Below, piece by piece: positions 20,601 to 26,179 of a stretch of DNA of 64,000 nucleotides. The stretch comes from Pseudomonas sp. dw_612. GTDB taxonomy: Bacteria; Pseudomonadota; Gammaproteobacteria; Pseudomonadales; Pseudomonadaceae. The translations under genes were made by a program, and so were the position numbers. Where the stretch lies: NCBI RefSeq assembly GCF_018449725.1, contig NZ_JAAVVC010000017.1:92988-156987 (forward strand), read 5' to 3'. Each line of letters starts with the position of its first letter. Position 1 is the stretch's first letter. The notes below the pieces were generated by a model. The model ran no database searches. It was not told the origin of the DNA and saw only the letters and a program-made list of their open reading frames with translations.

Positions 20601-21683
20601 CTCGCCCAGGACCGCATCAGCCTCGACGGTTTGCGCTGGATGTTGCCGACCGGCGAAGCGATGCCGCCGGAACTGGCGCACCAATGGCTGTTGCGCTACC
20701 CGGACATCGGGTTGGTCAACGCCTATGGGCCGGCGGAATGTTCGGATGACGTGGCGTTCTTCCGCGTCGATATGGCCTCGACTCGCGGCAGCTATTTGCC
20801 GATCGGTACGCCGACCGACAACAACCGTTTGTACCTGCTCGATGGCGCGCTGGAACTGGTGCCGCTGGGCGCGGTGGGTGAGTTGTGCGTCGCGGGTACG
20901 GGTGTCGGTCGCGGTTACGTCAGCGATCCGTTGCGCACCGCCCAGGTGTTTGTGCCGAACCCGTTTGGCGAGCCGGGTGATCGTCTGTATCGCACCGGCG
21001 ACCTGGCTCGGCGGCGCAGTGACGGCGTGTTGGAATACGTCGGGCGCATCGACCATCAAGTGAAGATTCGCGGTTACCGCATCGAGTTGGGGGAAATCGA
21101 GGCGCGGCTGCACGAACAACCGGAAGTCCGCGATGGGGCGGTGGGTGTGCAGGAAGGCGTCAACGGCAAGCATCTGGTTGGCTATCTGGTCGCGGCGGAT
21201 TCTGCGCTCAACCCGAGCGAGCGACTGGAACGCATCAAACAACGCCTGCGCGCCGAACTGCCGGAATACATGGTGCCGCTGCACTGGTTGTGGCTCGACA
21301 AACTGCCGCTGAATGCCAACGGCAAACTGGATCGCAAAGCCTTGCCGGCACTGGAGATCGGCCAGTTGCAGAGCCAGGACTACCAGGCGCCGCGCAATGA
21401 ACTGGAGCAGACCCTGGCCGATATATGGGCCGAGGTGCTGAAAGTGGAGAAAGTCGGTGTTCGCGACAACTTCTTCGAACTGGGCGGCCATTCGCTGCTG
21501 GCGACGCAGATTGCTTCGCGGGTGCAGAAATCGTTGCAACGGGATGTGCCGCTGCGGGCGATGTTCGAATGCAGCACGGTGGAGGAATTGGCTGAGTACA
21601 TCGACGGGTTGGCGGCGAGTGATATGACCGAGGAGAAGGTGGATCGGTTGAATGACTTGATGGCGGAGTTGGAGGGGCTTTAA
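8700..21683 (+). CDS. pvdL: Pyoverdine chromophore NRPS PvdL
   Basis: Non-ribosomal peptide synthetase of 4327 residues that starts pyoverdine assembly with acyl, L-Glu, D-Tyr and L-Dab. Domains in order, placed by motifs: acyl-CoA ligase (YTSGST at 168), carrier protein (Ser 611), condensation (HHIIADG at 802), adenylation 1 (YTSGST at 1274), carrier (Ser 1666), condensation (HHIVTEG at 1858), adenylation 2 (2337), carrier of the GGDSI type that precedes epimerases (Ser 2737), epimerisation (HHLVVDG at 2913), condensation (HHILIDAW at 3384), adenylation 3 (3869), carrier (Ser 4265). There is no thioesterase, so the chain must pass to another synthetase (PvdI or its equivalent, not in the window). 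My reading of adenylation 3 specificity positions is D-I-W-E-L-T-A-D-D, which fits Dab as I remember it. A PvdS box lies upstream. Confidence 0.96.
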   Translation: MTDAFELPSTLVQALQRRAALTPDRVALRFLAETPDQAVVLSYAELDQRARTIAGALQAEAGFGDRAVLLFPSGPDYVAAFFGCLYAGVIAVPAYPPESTKRHHQERLLSIISDAEPRLLLTSASLRDALLQIEGAPPLLCVDTLDSNLAGRWIAPNLEDDHIAFLQYTSGSTALPKGVQVSHGNLVANELLIRHGFGIDLNPDDVIVSWLPLYHDMGLIGGLLQPIFSGVPCVLMSPAYFLGRPLRWLEAISEYGGTISGGPDFAYRLCSERVSESALERLDLSGWRVAYSGSEPIRLDTLERFAEKFAPCGFTPDNFMASYGLAEATLFVAGTPRGQGIGNLRVDDQVLAQNRAEAGEGAAIMSCGISQPEHAVLIVDPVALTELADNAVGEVWATGPSIAHGYWRNPEASAKTFVQHAGRTWLRTGDLGFKREGEFFITGRLKDMLIVRGHNLYPQDIEQTVEREVEVVRKGRVAAFAVTIDGQEGIGIAAEISRSVQKILPPDALIKAIRQAVAEAYQEAPSVVVLLNPGALPKTSSGKLQRSACRNRLADGSLDSYALFPSAEVKSEAATQSASELQSLIATIWCEQLSVKQVNADDHFFLLGGNSIAATQVVARLREELGLELNLRLLFEAPTLGAFAEAVARLQQDGGLAQGAITPLSRSEAMPQSLAQNRLWITWQLDPQSSAYNIPGALRLRGELDEDALRASFQQLIERHESLRTRFFERDGVALQRIDAASEFNLQLIDISDLPVDKRELRAQQIREDEARTQFDLEKGPLLWVSLVRLDDEDHQLLVTMHHIIADGWSLNVLIDEFSRLYAAASQGQKATLAALPTQYADYGSWQRQWLAQGEGERQLMYWKNQLGDEHPVLSLAIDHPRSAQHVHSAARHTVRLGVSLSDAIRQTAQAHEATPFMLLLAAFQSLLHRYSGQRDIRIGVPNANRPRLETQGLIGFFINTQVLRAEVDSRLPFVELLAQTRQAALGAQAHQDLPFEQLLEAFPQARESGLFQVMFNHQQRDLSALRRLPGLLAEELPWHSREAKFDLQLHSEEDRNGRLSLSFDYASELFDGATIERLAEHFTNLLREVCAQPQQAIGDLQLLTSSEHDQQASWSVAPCTPASQWLPELLNEQLRQTPERTALIWDGGQLDFAELHAQANRLAHYLRDKGVGPDVCVAIAAERSPQLLVGLLAIIKAGGAYVPLDPDYPAERLAYMLSDSGVELLLTQTELLDRLPATDGVSVIAMDALHLENWPSQAPGLHLHGDNLAYVIYTSGSTGQPKGVGNTHAALAERLQWMQNTYRLNDTDVLMQKAPISFDVSVWECFWPLITGSRLLIAGPGEHRDPHRIAQLVQQYGVTTLHFVPPLLALFIEEPLTAECTSLRRVFSGGEALPAELRNRVLEQLPSVQLHNRYGPTETAINVTHWHCTTADGERSPIGRPLGNVICRVLDSDLNPVPAGVPGELCISGIGLARGYLGRPSLTAERFVVDPLGEQGARLYRTGDRARWTADGVIEYLGRLDQQVKLRGFRVEPEEIEARLLAQDGVAQAVVLVRETAAGGQLIGYYTSTDSAEDIEVQTQRLKTALAAELPEYMVPAQLMRLDEMPLSPSGKLDRRALPEPQWQVREHVEPVTALEQQIAGIWREVLGQQQIGLRDDFFALGGHSLLATQIISRTRQACDVELPLRALFENSELGAFAEQVALIQASGKTNQQPPIEKVDRSQAVPLSYSQQRMWFLWQMEPDSPAYNVGGMARLRGVLDVGRFEAALQALIIRHETLRTTFPSVDGVARQQVHADTGMRMDWKDFSALDAELREQRVQALADSEAHTPFNLETGPLLRACLVKTAEQEHYLVLTLHHIVTEGWAMDIFARELSALYEAFVDDRESPLEPLPVQYLDYSVWQRQWLESGERQRQLDYWTAQLGREHPLLELPADRPRPPVQSHQGELFRFDLSDDLAARVRAFNAQNGLTLFMTMTAALSVLLYRYSGQADLRIGAPVANRIRPESEGLIGAFLNTQVLRCQLDGQMSVGELFEQVRHTVIEGQSHQDLPFDHLVEALQPPRSAAYNPLFQVMCNVQRWEFQQSRTLAGMTVEYLANDARATKFDLNLEVTDLDHRLGCCLTYSTDLFDEPRIARMAGHWRNLLEALLADPQQRLSELPLLEVTEQKNLLNSLGIEPGEHRLDQCIHHLFSEQALARKDAPALTFAGETLSYAELDSRANRLAWMLRERGVGPQVRVGLALERSLEMVVGLLAILKAGGAYVPLDPEYPLDRLHYMIEDSGIGLLLSDKAMFNALGELPATVARWCLEDDAAELANYPAIELPFISLPQHQAYLIYTSGSTGKPKGVVVSHGEIAMHCQAVIDRFGMRPDDCELHFYSINFDAATERLLVPLLSGAQVVLRAQGQWDAEEICGLIRQHQINILGFTPSYGSQLAQWLATQGETLPVRMIITGGEALTGEHLARIRAAFTPSVFFNAYGPTETVVMPLASLAPDVLEEGLGSVPIGSVIGARVAYILDADLALVPQGATGELYVGGAGLAQGYHERAGMTAERFVADPFADNGGRIYRTGDLVRQRADGLVEYLGRIDHQVKIRGFRIELGEIETRLLEHESIREAVVLALDAPSGKQLVGYLVTEVAEQDEAQQAALRDALKAHLKSQLPDYMVPTHLILLASMPLTANGKLDRRALPAPDPELNRQHYVAPSNELELTLAGIWCEVLNVAQVGLNDNFFELGGDSILSIQVVSRARQQGIHFSPRDLFQHQTVQTLAAVATRTEQVTAEQGLLTGESALTPIQHWFFDTDIPERQHWNQALLLEPTVALEPHRLEQALLAVIEQHDALRLRFTETDRQWHAAHQAVKDTPVLWQVRVASMDKCTALFADAQRSLDLEHGPLMRVLLVDGPEGKQRLFVAIHHLVVDGVSWRVLLDDLQTVYRQLDAGQSVKLPAKTSAFKDWTARLQAYAGSESLREELSWWQLQLAGPSVELPCDRPQGGQQNRHAKTVSVRLDAERTRQLLQQVPSAYRTQVNDLLLTALARVMCRWSGHESALIQLEGHGRETLFDEIDLTRTVGWFTSAYPLRLVPAQGQGDSIKSIKEQLRGVPHKGLGYGVLRYLADDLCRQTMAALPVAPITFNYLGQFDRSFGADALFRPLDEPVGAAHDPHAPLPNELSVDSQVYGGELVLRWTFSAERHDPQTISDLADAYLGELHSLIEHCLQDGAGGLTPSDFPLARLTQPQLDALPIPAAVIEDVYPLTPMQEGMLLHTLLEPGTGLYYMQDRYRINSELDPERFAQAWQAVIARHEALRASFCWNVGEDMLQVIHKPGSTPIEYLDWTAIADIEQEPKLQALLKSEREAGFDLLNQAPFHLRLIKVGAARYWFMMSNHHILIDAWCRSLLMNDFFEIYMALGEGRDAQLAVPPRYRDYIGWLQRQSLAEARQWWKTNLQGFERTTPIPSDRPFLREHAGDSGGMIVGDRYTRLDARDGAQLRELAQAHQLTINTFAQAAWALVLRRLSGDRDVLFGVTVAGRPVDMPQMQRTVGLFINSIALRVKMPEDDQRVSVRQWLSGLLDSNMQLREYEYLPLVTIQENSELPKGQPLFDSLFVFENAPVEVSVLDRAQSLNATSDSGRTHTNFPLTAVCYPGDDLGLHISYDQRYFDETTVERMLGEFKRLLLALVQGFHGDMADLPLLGTEEQDFLVHGCNQSEHEYPLEKSYVELFEAQVAQHPQRIAASCLDRLHSYVELNQRSNRLGHALIAAGVGRDQPVALLAERNLDLLGMIIGSFKAGAGYLPLDPGLPSQRLSRIIDLSRTPLLVCTQACHEQAVALLEEFACAHRPKLLVWEDVQASDASVQNPGIYSAPDNLAYVIYTSGSTGLPKGVMVEQRGMLNNQLSKVPYLNLSAADVIAQTASQSFDISVWQFLAAPLFGARVDIVPNTVAHDPQGLLAHVQSQGITVLESVPSLIQGMLAQDRISLDGLRWMLPTGEAMPPELAHQWLLRYPDIGLVNAYGPAECSDDVAFFRVDMASTRGSYLPIGTPTDNNRLYLLDGALELVPLGAVGELCVAGTGVGRGYVSDPLRTAQVFVPNPFGEPGDRLYRTGDLARRRSDGVLEYVGRIDHQVKIRGYRIELGEIEARLHEQPEVRDGAVGVQEGVNGKHLVGYLVAADSALNPSERLERIKQRLRAELPEYMVPLHWLWLDKLPLNANGKLDRKALPALEIGQLQSQDYQAPRNELEQTLADIWAEVLKVEKVGVRDNFFELGGHSLLATQIASRVQKSLQRDVPLRAMFECSTVEELAEYIDGLAASDMTEEKVDRLNDLMAELEGL

Positions 21684-21687
21684 AGGC

Positions 21688-21763
21688 AAAAGATCGCAGG
21701 CTGCGCCAGCTCCTACAGGAGAACGCATTCCAATGTAGGAGCTGCCGAAGGCTGCGATCTTTT
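21688..21763. repeat. REP pair (REPIN), AGGCTGCGATCTTTT family
   Basis: Inverted arms beginning aaaagatcgcaggctgcg and ending ggctgcgatctttt, starting 4 bases after the pvdL stop. It probably folds at the 3' end of the pvdL mRNA. Confidence 0.85.
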
Positions 21764-21849
21764 GATCTTCAACAAGGTTGACTGTGAAACCCATGCGGTT
21801 CAGCCTGCCAGGGCTTTTTCGGTAGACCCCTTCACAAAGGAGACACTCG

Positions 21850-22662
21850 ATGCCCTTCGCAACAATAGACGGACAACCCCTTCACTACACCGACCAAGGT
21901 ACCGGCCCGGCCGTGCTGCTGGCGGGCAGTTACCTGTGGGATCAGGCCATGTGGGCGCCGCAGATTGCCGCGCTGTCGCAGCACTACCGGGTGATTGCCC
22001 TGGACCTCTGGGGCCACGGTCAATCCGGGCGACTGCCCGACGGTACGACGTCGCTGGATGACATCGCTCGCCAGGCCTTGGCGCTGCTCGATCACCTGGA
22101 CATCGATCGCGTCACCCTGGTCGGCCTGTCGGTCGGTGGCATGTGGGGCGTGCGTTTGGCGCTGTCGGCACCGCAGCGGCTCAACGGCCTGGTGCTGATG
22201 GACACCTATGTCGGTGTCGAGCCGGAGCCGACTCGCCAATACTATTTCTCGCTGTTCAAACAGATCGAAGACACCGGCGTCATCTCGCCGCAACTGCTGG
22301 ACATCGTGGTGCCGATCTTCTTCCGCCCGGGCATCGATCCTCAGTCGGCGCTGTATCAGGATTTCCGCGCTTCATTGGCGGCGCTGCCGGCGGAGCGACT
22401 GCGCGAAAGCATCGTGCCGATGGGGCGGATTACGTTTGGGCGGGATGATCTGTTGCCGCGTCTGGGCGAGTTGAGTCCTGAAACCACGCTGGTGATGTGT
22501 GGCGATCAGGACAAGCCGCGACCGCCATCGGAAGCACGGGAAATGGCCGAGTTGATCGGTTGCCCGTGTGTGCTGGTGCCGGAGGCGGGGCATATTTCCA
22601 ATCTGGAGAATCCGGAGTTTGTGACGGAGGCTTTGTTGGGGTTTTTGGCTGAGAGGAATTAG
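21850..22662 (+). CDS. Alpha/beta hydrolase downstream of pvdL
   Basis: Alpha/beta-hydrolase fold enzyme of 270 residues. The nucleophile elbow is GLSVGG (Ser at about 98), the acid is likely in GDQDKP, and the base is the His of AGHIS near the C-terminus. AAAGGAG precedes the ATG by 9 bases. There is no signal peptide, so it is cytoplasmic. It lies directly after pvdL but across a REPIN, and no PvdS box is visible before it, so a role in pyoverdine synthesis is not shown. It does not look like the type II thioesterase PvdG that neighbours pvdL in P. aeruginosa. The substrate is unknown. Confidence 0.75.
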   Translation: MPFATIDGQPLHYTDQGTGPAVLLAGSYLWDQAMWAPQIAALSQHYRVIALDLWGHGQSGRLPDGTTSLDDIARQALALLDHLDIDRVTLVGLSVGGMWGVRLALSAPQRLNGLVLMDTYVGVEPEPTRQYYFSLFKQIEDTGVISPQLLDIVVPIFFRPGIDPQSALYQDFRASLAALPAERLRESIVPMGRITFGRDDLLPRLGELSPETTLVMCGDQDKPRPPSEAREMAELIGCPCVLVPEAGHISNLENPEFVTEALLGFLAERN

Positions 22663-22678
22663 TCGATCGTTCTGACGC

Positions 22679-22746
22679 CTTCGCGGGCAAGCCTCGCTCC
22701 TACAGGGGAACGCGATCTCATGTAGGAGCGAGGCTTGCCCGCGAAG
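22679..22746. repeat. REP pair (REPIN), GCAAGCCTCGCTCCTACA family
   Basis: A perfect inverted repeat with arms cttcgcgggcaagcctcg and complement, continuing through ctcctaca, with a 16-base loop. It sits between the convergent hydrolase and dsbG. It is the only copy of this arm type in the window. Confidence 0.85.
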
Positions 22747-22758
22747 AGGCCAGTGAGT

Positions 22759-23529
22759 TCACTTAGGCCCAAGAATCTTCAACAACTTGTCCGGCGACGG
22801 CGCGCCTTGCTGTTGCTGCAATTCACCCTTGTCGTCCATGTAGAAAATCGCCGGGGTCGCCTGCAACTCAAGGTCTTCCATCAACTGCATGTTCGCCGCC
22901 AGTTTTGCCTCGATGGCCGGTGGCACGTCTTTCATCGCTTTAAGCGAGCTGGCCTTACCGGATTTCTCATGGTCTTCCAGGGCTTTGCTCGGGTCTTTGG
23001 CCGCCAGCAACGCGGCGGATTTGCCCGGGCTGTCTTCGCGGATGATGCCGACCATGATGTGCCGCAATTGCACCTTGCCGGACTTGACCCACGGCCGCGC
23101 CTGTTCCCAGAACATGTTGCAGTATGGGCAGTTCGGGTCGCTGAACAGGTACACCACGCGCGGTGCGTCCTTGTTGCCGTCGCCGATCCAGTTGCTCGCT
23201 TCCATCTTGCCCCAGACTTCCTTGGACATCGGCGCGTAGACCAGTTTCTGCAACGGCGCACTGCTCAGGTCATTGCCGTCGGCGTCGTACAGGTTGCCGA
23301 GCAGGACGTGCTTGCCATCCGGGGTCAGGTACAGCGCTATGCCACGGTTCTGGTATTGCGCCGCGTAACCGCGCAAACCGTCGGGTGCATCGAACTGGCC
23401 GACGATTTTTGCGCCCTTGGCTTCGATCTTCTTGATGGCCTCGGGCAATTCTTCAACAGCCTGCGCCGACGGCAGGTGCAGCAGGGCGGCGCCGAGGGTC
23501 AGCGTCAGCAGGTGGCGGAGGCGGGGCAT
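22759..23529 (-). CDS. dsbG: Periplasmic thiol:disulfide isomerase DsbG
   Basis: Exported protein of 256 residues with a signal peptide ending near SAQA (residue 24), an N-terminal dimerisation domain, and a thioredoxin fold with the active site CPYC (DPNCPYCNMFW at about 134-144). The cis-proline segment is ATPAIFY. It should reduce sulfenic acids or isomerise disulfides in the periplasm and be kept reduced by the DsbD-type protein encoded two genes upstream. It is the last gene of the leftward dsbD2-tlpA-dsbG operon; its start overlaps the preceding gene by 25 bases. The same three-gene set, next to dsbRS, is found in P. aeruginosa (PA2476-PA2478). Confidence 0.9.
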   Translation of the reverse strand: MPRLRHLLTLTLGAALLHLPSAQAVEELPEAIKKIEAKGAKIVGQFDAPDGLRGYAAQYQNRGIALYLTPDGKHVLLGNLYDADGNDLSSAPLQKLVYAPMSKEVWGKMEASNWIGDGNKDAPRVVYLFSDPNCPYCNMFWEQARPWVKSGKVQLRHIMVGIIREDSPGKSAALLAAKDPSKALEDHEKSGKASSLKAMKDVPPAIEAKLAANMQLMEDLELQATPAIFYMDDKGELQQQQGAPSPDKLLKILGPK

Positions 23530-24356
23530 GGCAATTTCCTTGTGGCGGGAGTGGGGGCGTCGAAGTTTTCCAGGGCGCGGGCCAGGCTGGCTTCCGACAA
23601 TTCACCCAGATGGCTGCCCAGCAGGCGACCGTCGTTGCTATAGAACAGCGTAGTCGGCAACGCCATGGACCCGACGGCCTCACCCAAACGGCCACTGCCA
23701 TCGAACAGCACGTTGGACAGGCTCAGGCCCTGGGTTTCCAGAAAGGTGCTGACGCTCTGCATACTTTCGGCCTGATTGACGAACAGGAACGTCAGGTCCG
23801 GGCGCTGTTGCTGGGCGTTTTCCAGCACCGGCATTTCCCGGCGGCACGGTGGGCACCAGGTGGCCCAGAGGTTGATGACCAGCGGGCCGCCCTGATAATC
23901 GGCCAGTTGCACGGTTTCCCCGGCGGCATTGCGCAGGGTGATCTCCGGCAGGCGCGTGCCTTGTTCGTAGATCGTCAGGGAAAAGGTCGCCAGCAACCAG
24001 AACAGCAGGCCGCTGCCGACCCCGAACCCCAATGGTCGGCGCAGACCCGGTCGGCGCCAGCCGCGATACACCGCCGCCAGCACCAGTACGATGACCCCCG
24101 GCCAGGCGAGAAAACCGCCATCGCGCAGGTCGATGATCTGCCACGGATCGTTGCGATAGTGCGTCCAGTAGGCGATCACGAAACTGATCCGTGCCGCCAG
24201 CATGCCCAGCAGGAACAGGCTGAACAGCACCGACTCGGGGTTATCGCCGCCACGCTTGGCCACCCGCCAGCCGACGAAGGTCGCCAGCGCCAGGGCACTG
24301 ATCAGCAGCAGATGATTAAGCGCGATGGCAAAGGTGCCGAGGGTAAAGGTCAGCAT
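23505..24356 (-). CDS. Membrane-anchored TlpA/DsbE-like thioredoxin
   Basis: Protein of 283 residues. The first 150 residues hold about four hydrophobic segments; the rest is a TlpA-like thioredoxin domain with WCPPC (WATWCPPCRREM) and the cis-proline segment ALPTTLF. The membrane part is unusual for the family and resembles lipoprotein-diacylglyceryl-transferase-like segments. It should be a periplasm-facing reductant that takes electrons from the adjacent DsbD-type protein. Its start overlaps the dsbD2 stop by one base (TAATG), so translation is coupled. Confidence 0.85.
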   Translation of the reverse strand: MLTFTLGTFAIALNHLLLISALALATFVGWRVAKRGGDNPESVLFSLFLLGMLAARISFVIAYWTHYRNDPWQIIDLRDGGFLAWPGVIVLVLAAVYRGWRRPGLRRPLGFGVGSGLLFWLLATFSLTIYEQGTRLPEITLRNAAGETVQLADYQGGPLVINLWATWCPPCRREMPVLENAQQQRPDLTFLFVNQAESMQSVSTFLETQGLSLSNVLFDGSGRLGEAVGSMALPTTLFYSNDGRLLGSHLGELSEASLARALENFDAPTPATRKLPCPASATC

Positions 24357-26086
24357 TAACGGGCATCTCGGGTGGTGGTCCAGCGTTGCAGGAAAGTCTC
24401 GGCATCAACCTCACCGGTGATGCGCTGGCTACGGCGTTCGCTGCCATCGGCACCGATCCACAACAGACTTGGCGGCCCCGGCACTTTGTAGCGGCCGAGC
24501 AGCTCGCGACTGGCGGCATTGTCGGCGGTCACGTCCAGCCGGAGCAAGCGCACGTCTTTCAACGCGTCCAGGACCTGCGGTTTGGCGAAGACCTGTTTTT
24601 CCATGACTTTGCACGACACACACCAGTCGGCGTAGTAATCCAGCAACACCCACTGGCCCTGGGCCTGGGCATCGTCGAGTTCCCGTTGCAGGGCGGCGGG
24701 GTCCTTGATCGTGGCGAACGCGTCATGGCCGACAGGCGCACTGTTTGAGCGAGCGGCGGTGTAAACCTGCAACGGCTTGAACAGATCATCGCTGCCGCCG
24801 GCCGCACCAACCATCAGCAGACTGCCCCACACCCCGAGCAACAGTGAGCTGGCGCCGAACACTTGGGCGACGCGGCCGAAACCTTCCGATTGCTTCCAGG
24901 CACTGTAAGCGGCGATCAGCAGCAGGGCACCGCACAAGCCGACCCACAGGGATTGATCCAGCACCGGCCGCAGCATCAGCAGCGCAGTAGCGAGGAACAG
25001 GAAACCGAACACGCCTTTGAGCAGGTTCATCCAGGCGCCGGGCTTGGGCAGAAAACGATTGCCGACGGTGACCAGCAATAACAACGGTATGCCCATGCCA
25101 ATGCCCATGGCGAACAGAATCAGCCCGCCATGTAGCGCATTGCCGCTCTGGGCGATGTAGAGCAGGGCACCGGCCAGTGGGGCGGTCATGCACGGGCCGA
25201 CCAACAGGCCGGACAACGCCCCGAGCACCCCGGCGCCGATCAGACTGCCGCCGCGTTGATTGCGCGAGACGTTTTCCAGTCTGTCACGCAACGCCACCGG
25301 CAATTGCAGTTCGAAGAAGCCGAACATCGGCAACGCCAGCAGCACGAAAATCGCCGCGAAACTGCCCAGCAACCATGGATTTTGCAACAACGCCTGGAGG
25401 TTCGCCCCCAGCAGGGAAGCCAGAACGCCCATCGCCGCGTACACCAGCGCCATGCAGATCACATAGCTGGTGGCCAAGGCAAAACCACGCTTGGGCGTGG
25501 CGCCGCTGCCGACGATCAAACCGGCGAGGATCGGCAGCATCGGTAAGGTGCAAGGGGTGAACGCCAGCAGCAGGCCGAGGCCGAAGAACACCAGCAAACT
25601 CCAGCCCAGCGCCCGCTGTTGCAGGTTGCTGGCCAGGGCCTGGTCCGGGGCTTCATTTGCAACCGACGTCGCCGCCGCTTTCCCCAAGTCCACGATCTGA
25701 GTCTGTGGCGGATAGCAAAGGCCCGCATCGGCACAGCCCTGGAAACCGACCTTGATCTGACCGGTGGCACCGGCCGGGATCTTCAGTTCCAGGCCTTGGC
25801 GATAGACCTGTTGTTCACCGAAGAACTCATCACTATGAGACTCGCCCACAGGCAACACGGGCTGCTGATCCGCAGCCAGGCCATCGAATTTCAAGCGCTT
25901 CTGATACAGGTAATAACCGTCGGCGATCTGCCAGAACAGCTGGGTTTCACCGGTGTCCAGGCGTTCAGAGGTGAAGACAAACGCCTGCTCGACTGGGAGG
26001 AACTCCGGTTTGGTCTCGAACGGATTGGTCCCGGCCTGGGCCAGACCCGAGATCAAGAGAGCAAAGAGGAAAAACAGTCGACGCAT
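24356..26086 (-). CDS. dsbD: Thiol:disulfide interchange protein DsbD (second copy type, DsbD2)
   Basis: Inner-membrane electron carrier of 576 residues that moves reducing power from cytoplasmic thioredoxin to the periplasm. The three expected parts are present: a signal peptide and alpha domain with the Cys pair in GCADAGLCYPP, an eight-helix core with Cys in FTPCTLPMLP and VGPCMTAPLAG, and a C-terminal thioredoxin domain with WCVSC. The ATG at 26086 starts the signal peptide MRRLFFLFALLIS; an upstream in-frame ATG at 26122 would put 12 hydrophilic residues before it. It heads the operon with the TlpA-like gene and dsbG. A direct-repeat box 48 bases upstream suggests control by the neighbouring response regulator. 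Confidence 0.92.
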   Translation of the reverse strand: MRRLFFLFALLISGLAQAGTNPFETKPEFLPVEQAFVFTSERLDTGETQLFWQIADGYYLYQKRLKFDGLAADQQPVLPVGESHSDEFFGEQQVYRQGLELKIPAGATGQIKVGFQGCADAGLCYPPQTQIVDLGKAAATSVANEAPDQALASNLQQRALGWSLLVFFGLGLLLAFTPCTLPMLPILAGLIVGSGATPKRGFALATSYVICMALVYAAMGVLASLLGANLQALLQNPWLLGSFAAIFVLLALPMFGFFELQLPVALRDRLENVSRNQRGGSLIGAGVLGALSGLLVGPCMTAPLAGALLYIAQSGNALHGGLILFAMGIGMGIPLLLLVTVGNRFLPKPGAWMNLLKGVFGFLFLATALLMLRPVLDQSLWVGLCGALLLIAAYSAWKQSEGFGRVAQVFGASSLLLGVWGSLLMVGAAGGSDDLFKPLQVYTAARSNSAPVGHDAFATIKDPAALQRELDDAQAQGQWVLLDYYADWCVSCKVMEKQVFAKPQVLDALKDVRLLRLDVTADNAASRELLGRYKVPGPPSLLWIGADGSERRSQRITGEVDAETFLQRWTTTRDAR

Positions 26087-26103
26087 GGGTAAGCCTTGTC
26101 CCG

Positions 26104-26153
26104 GTGCAAGTGAGTTGCACAATGGTGGGCGGCGATTAACCGATGATTAACCG
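26104..26153 (-). promoter_or_regulatory. Candidate DsbR box (direct repeat) and palindrome upstream of dsbD2
   Basis: GATTAACCG occurs twice, at 26134-26142 and 26145-26153, start to start 11 bases, one helical turn, the spacing typical for OmpR/PhoB-family regulators. Read on the minus strand it is TTAATC-N5-TTAATC. Between it and the gene, GTGCAA-N5-TTGCAC (26104-26120) forms a small palindrome. The site is 48-67 bases before the dsbD2 ATG. That DsbR binds here is inference. Confidence 0.55.
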
Positions 26154-26179
26154 CCGCCGGGTCGTCGCGTCAGCGAGAG

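Noticed and set aside
14784..21794. Very long open frames (753 and 1440 codons) antisense to pvdL
   Set aside because: They shadow the NRPS domains in the opposite strand, repeat along with the pvdL module repeats, and show no recognisable domain or start signals.
21850..22662. Naming the hydrolase after pvdL as pvdG
   Set aside because: Its nucleophile elbow and overall pattern are those of general alpha/beta hydrolases, not of type II thioesterases, and there is no PvdS box before it.
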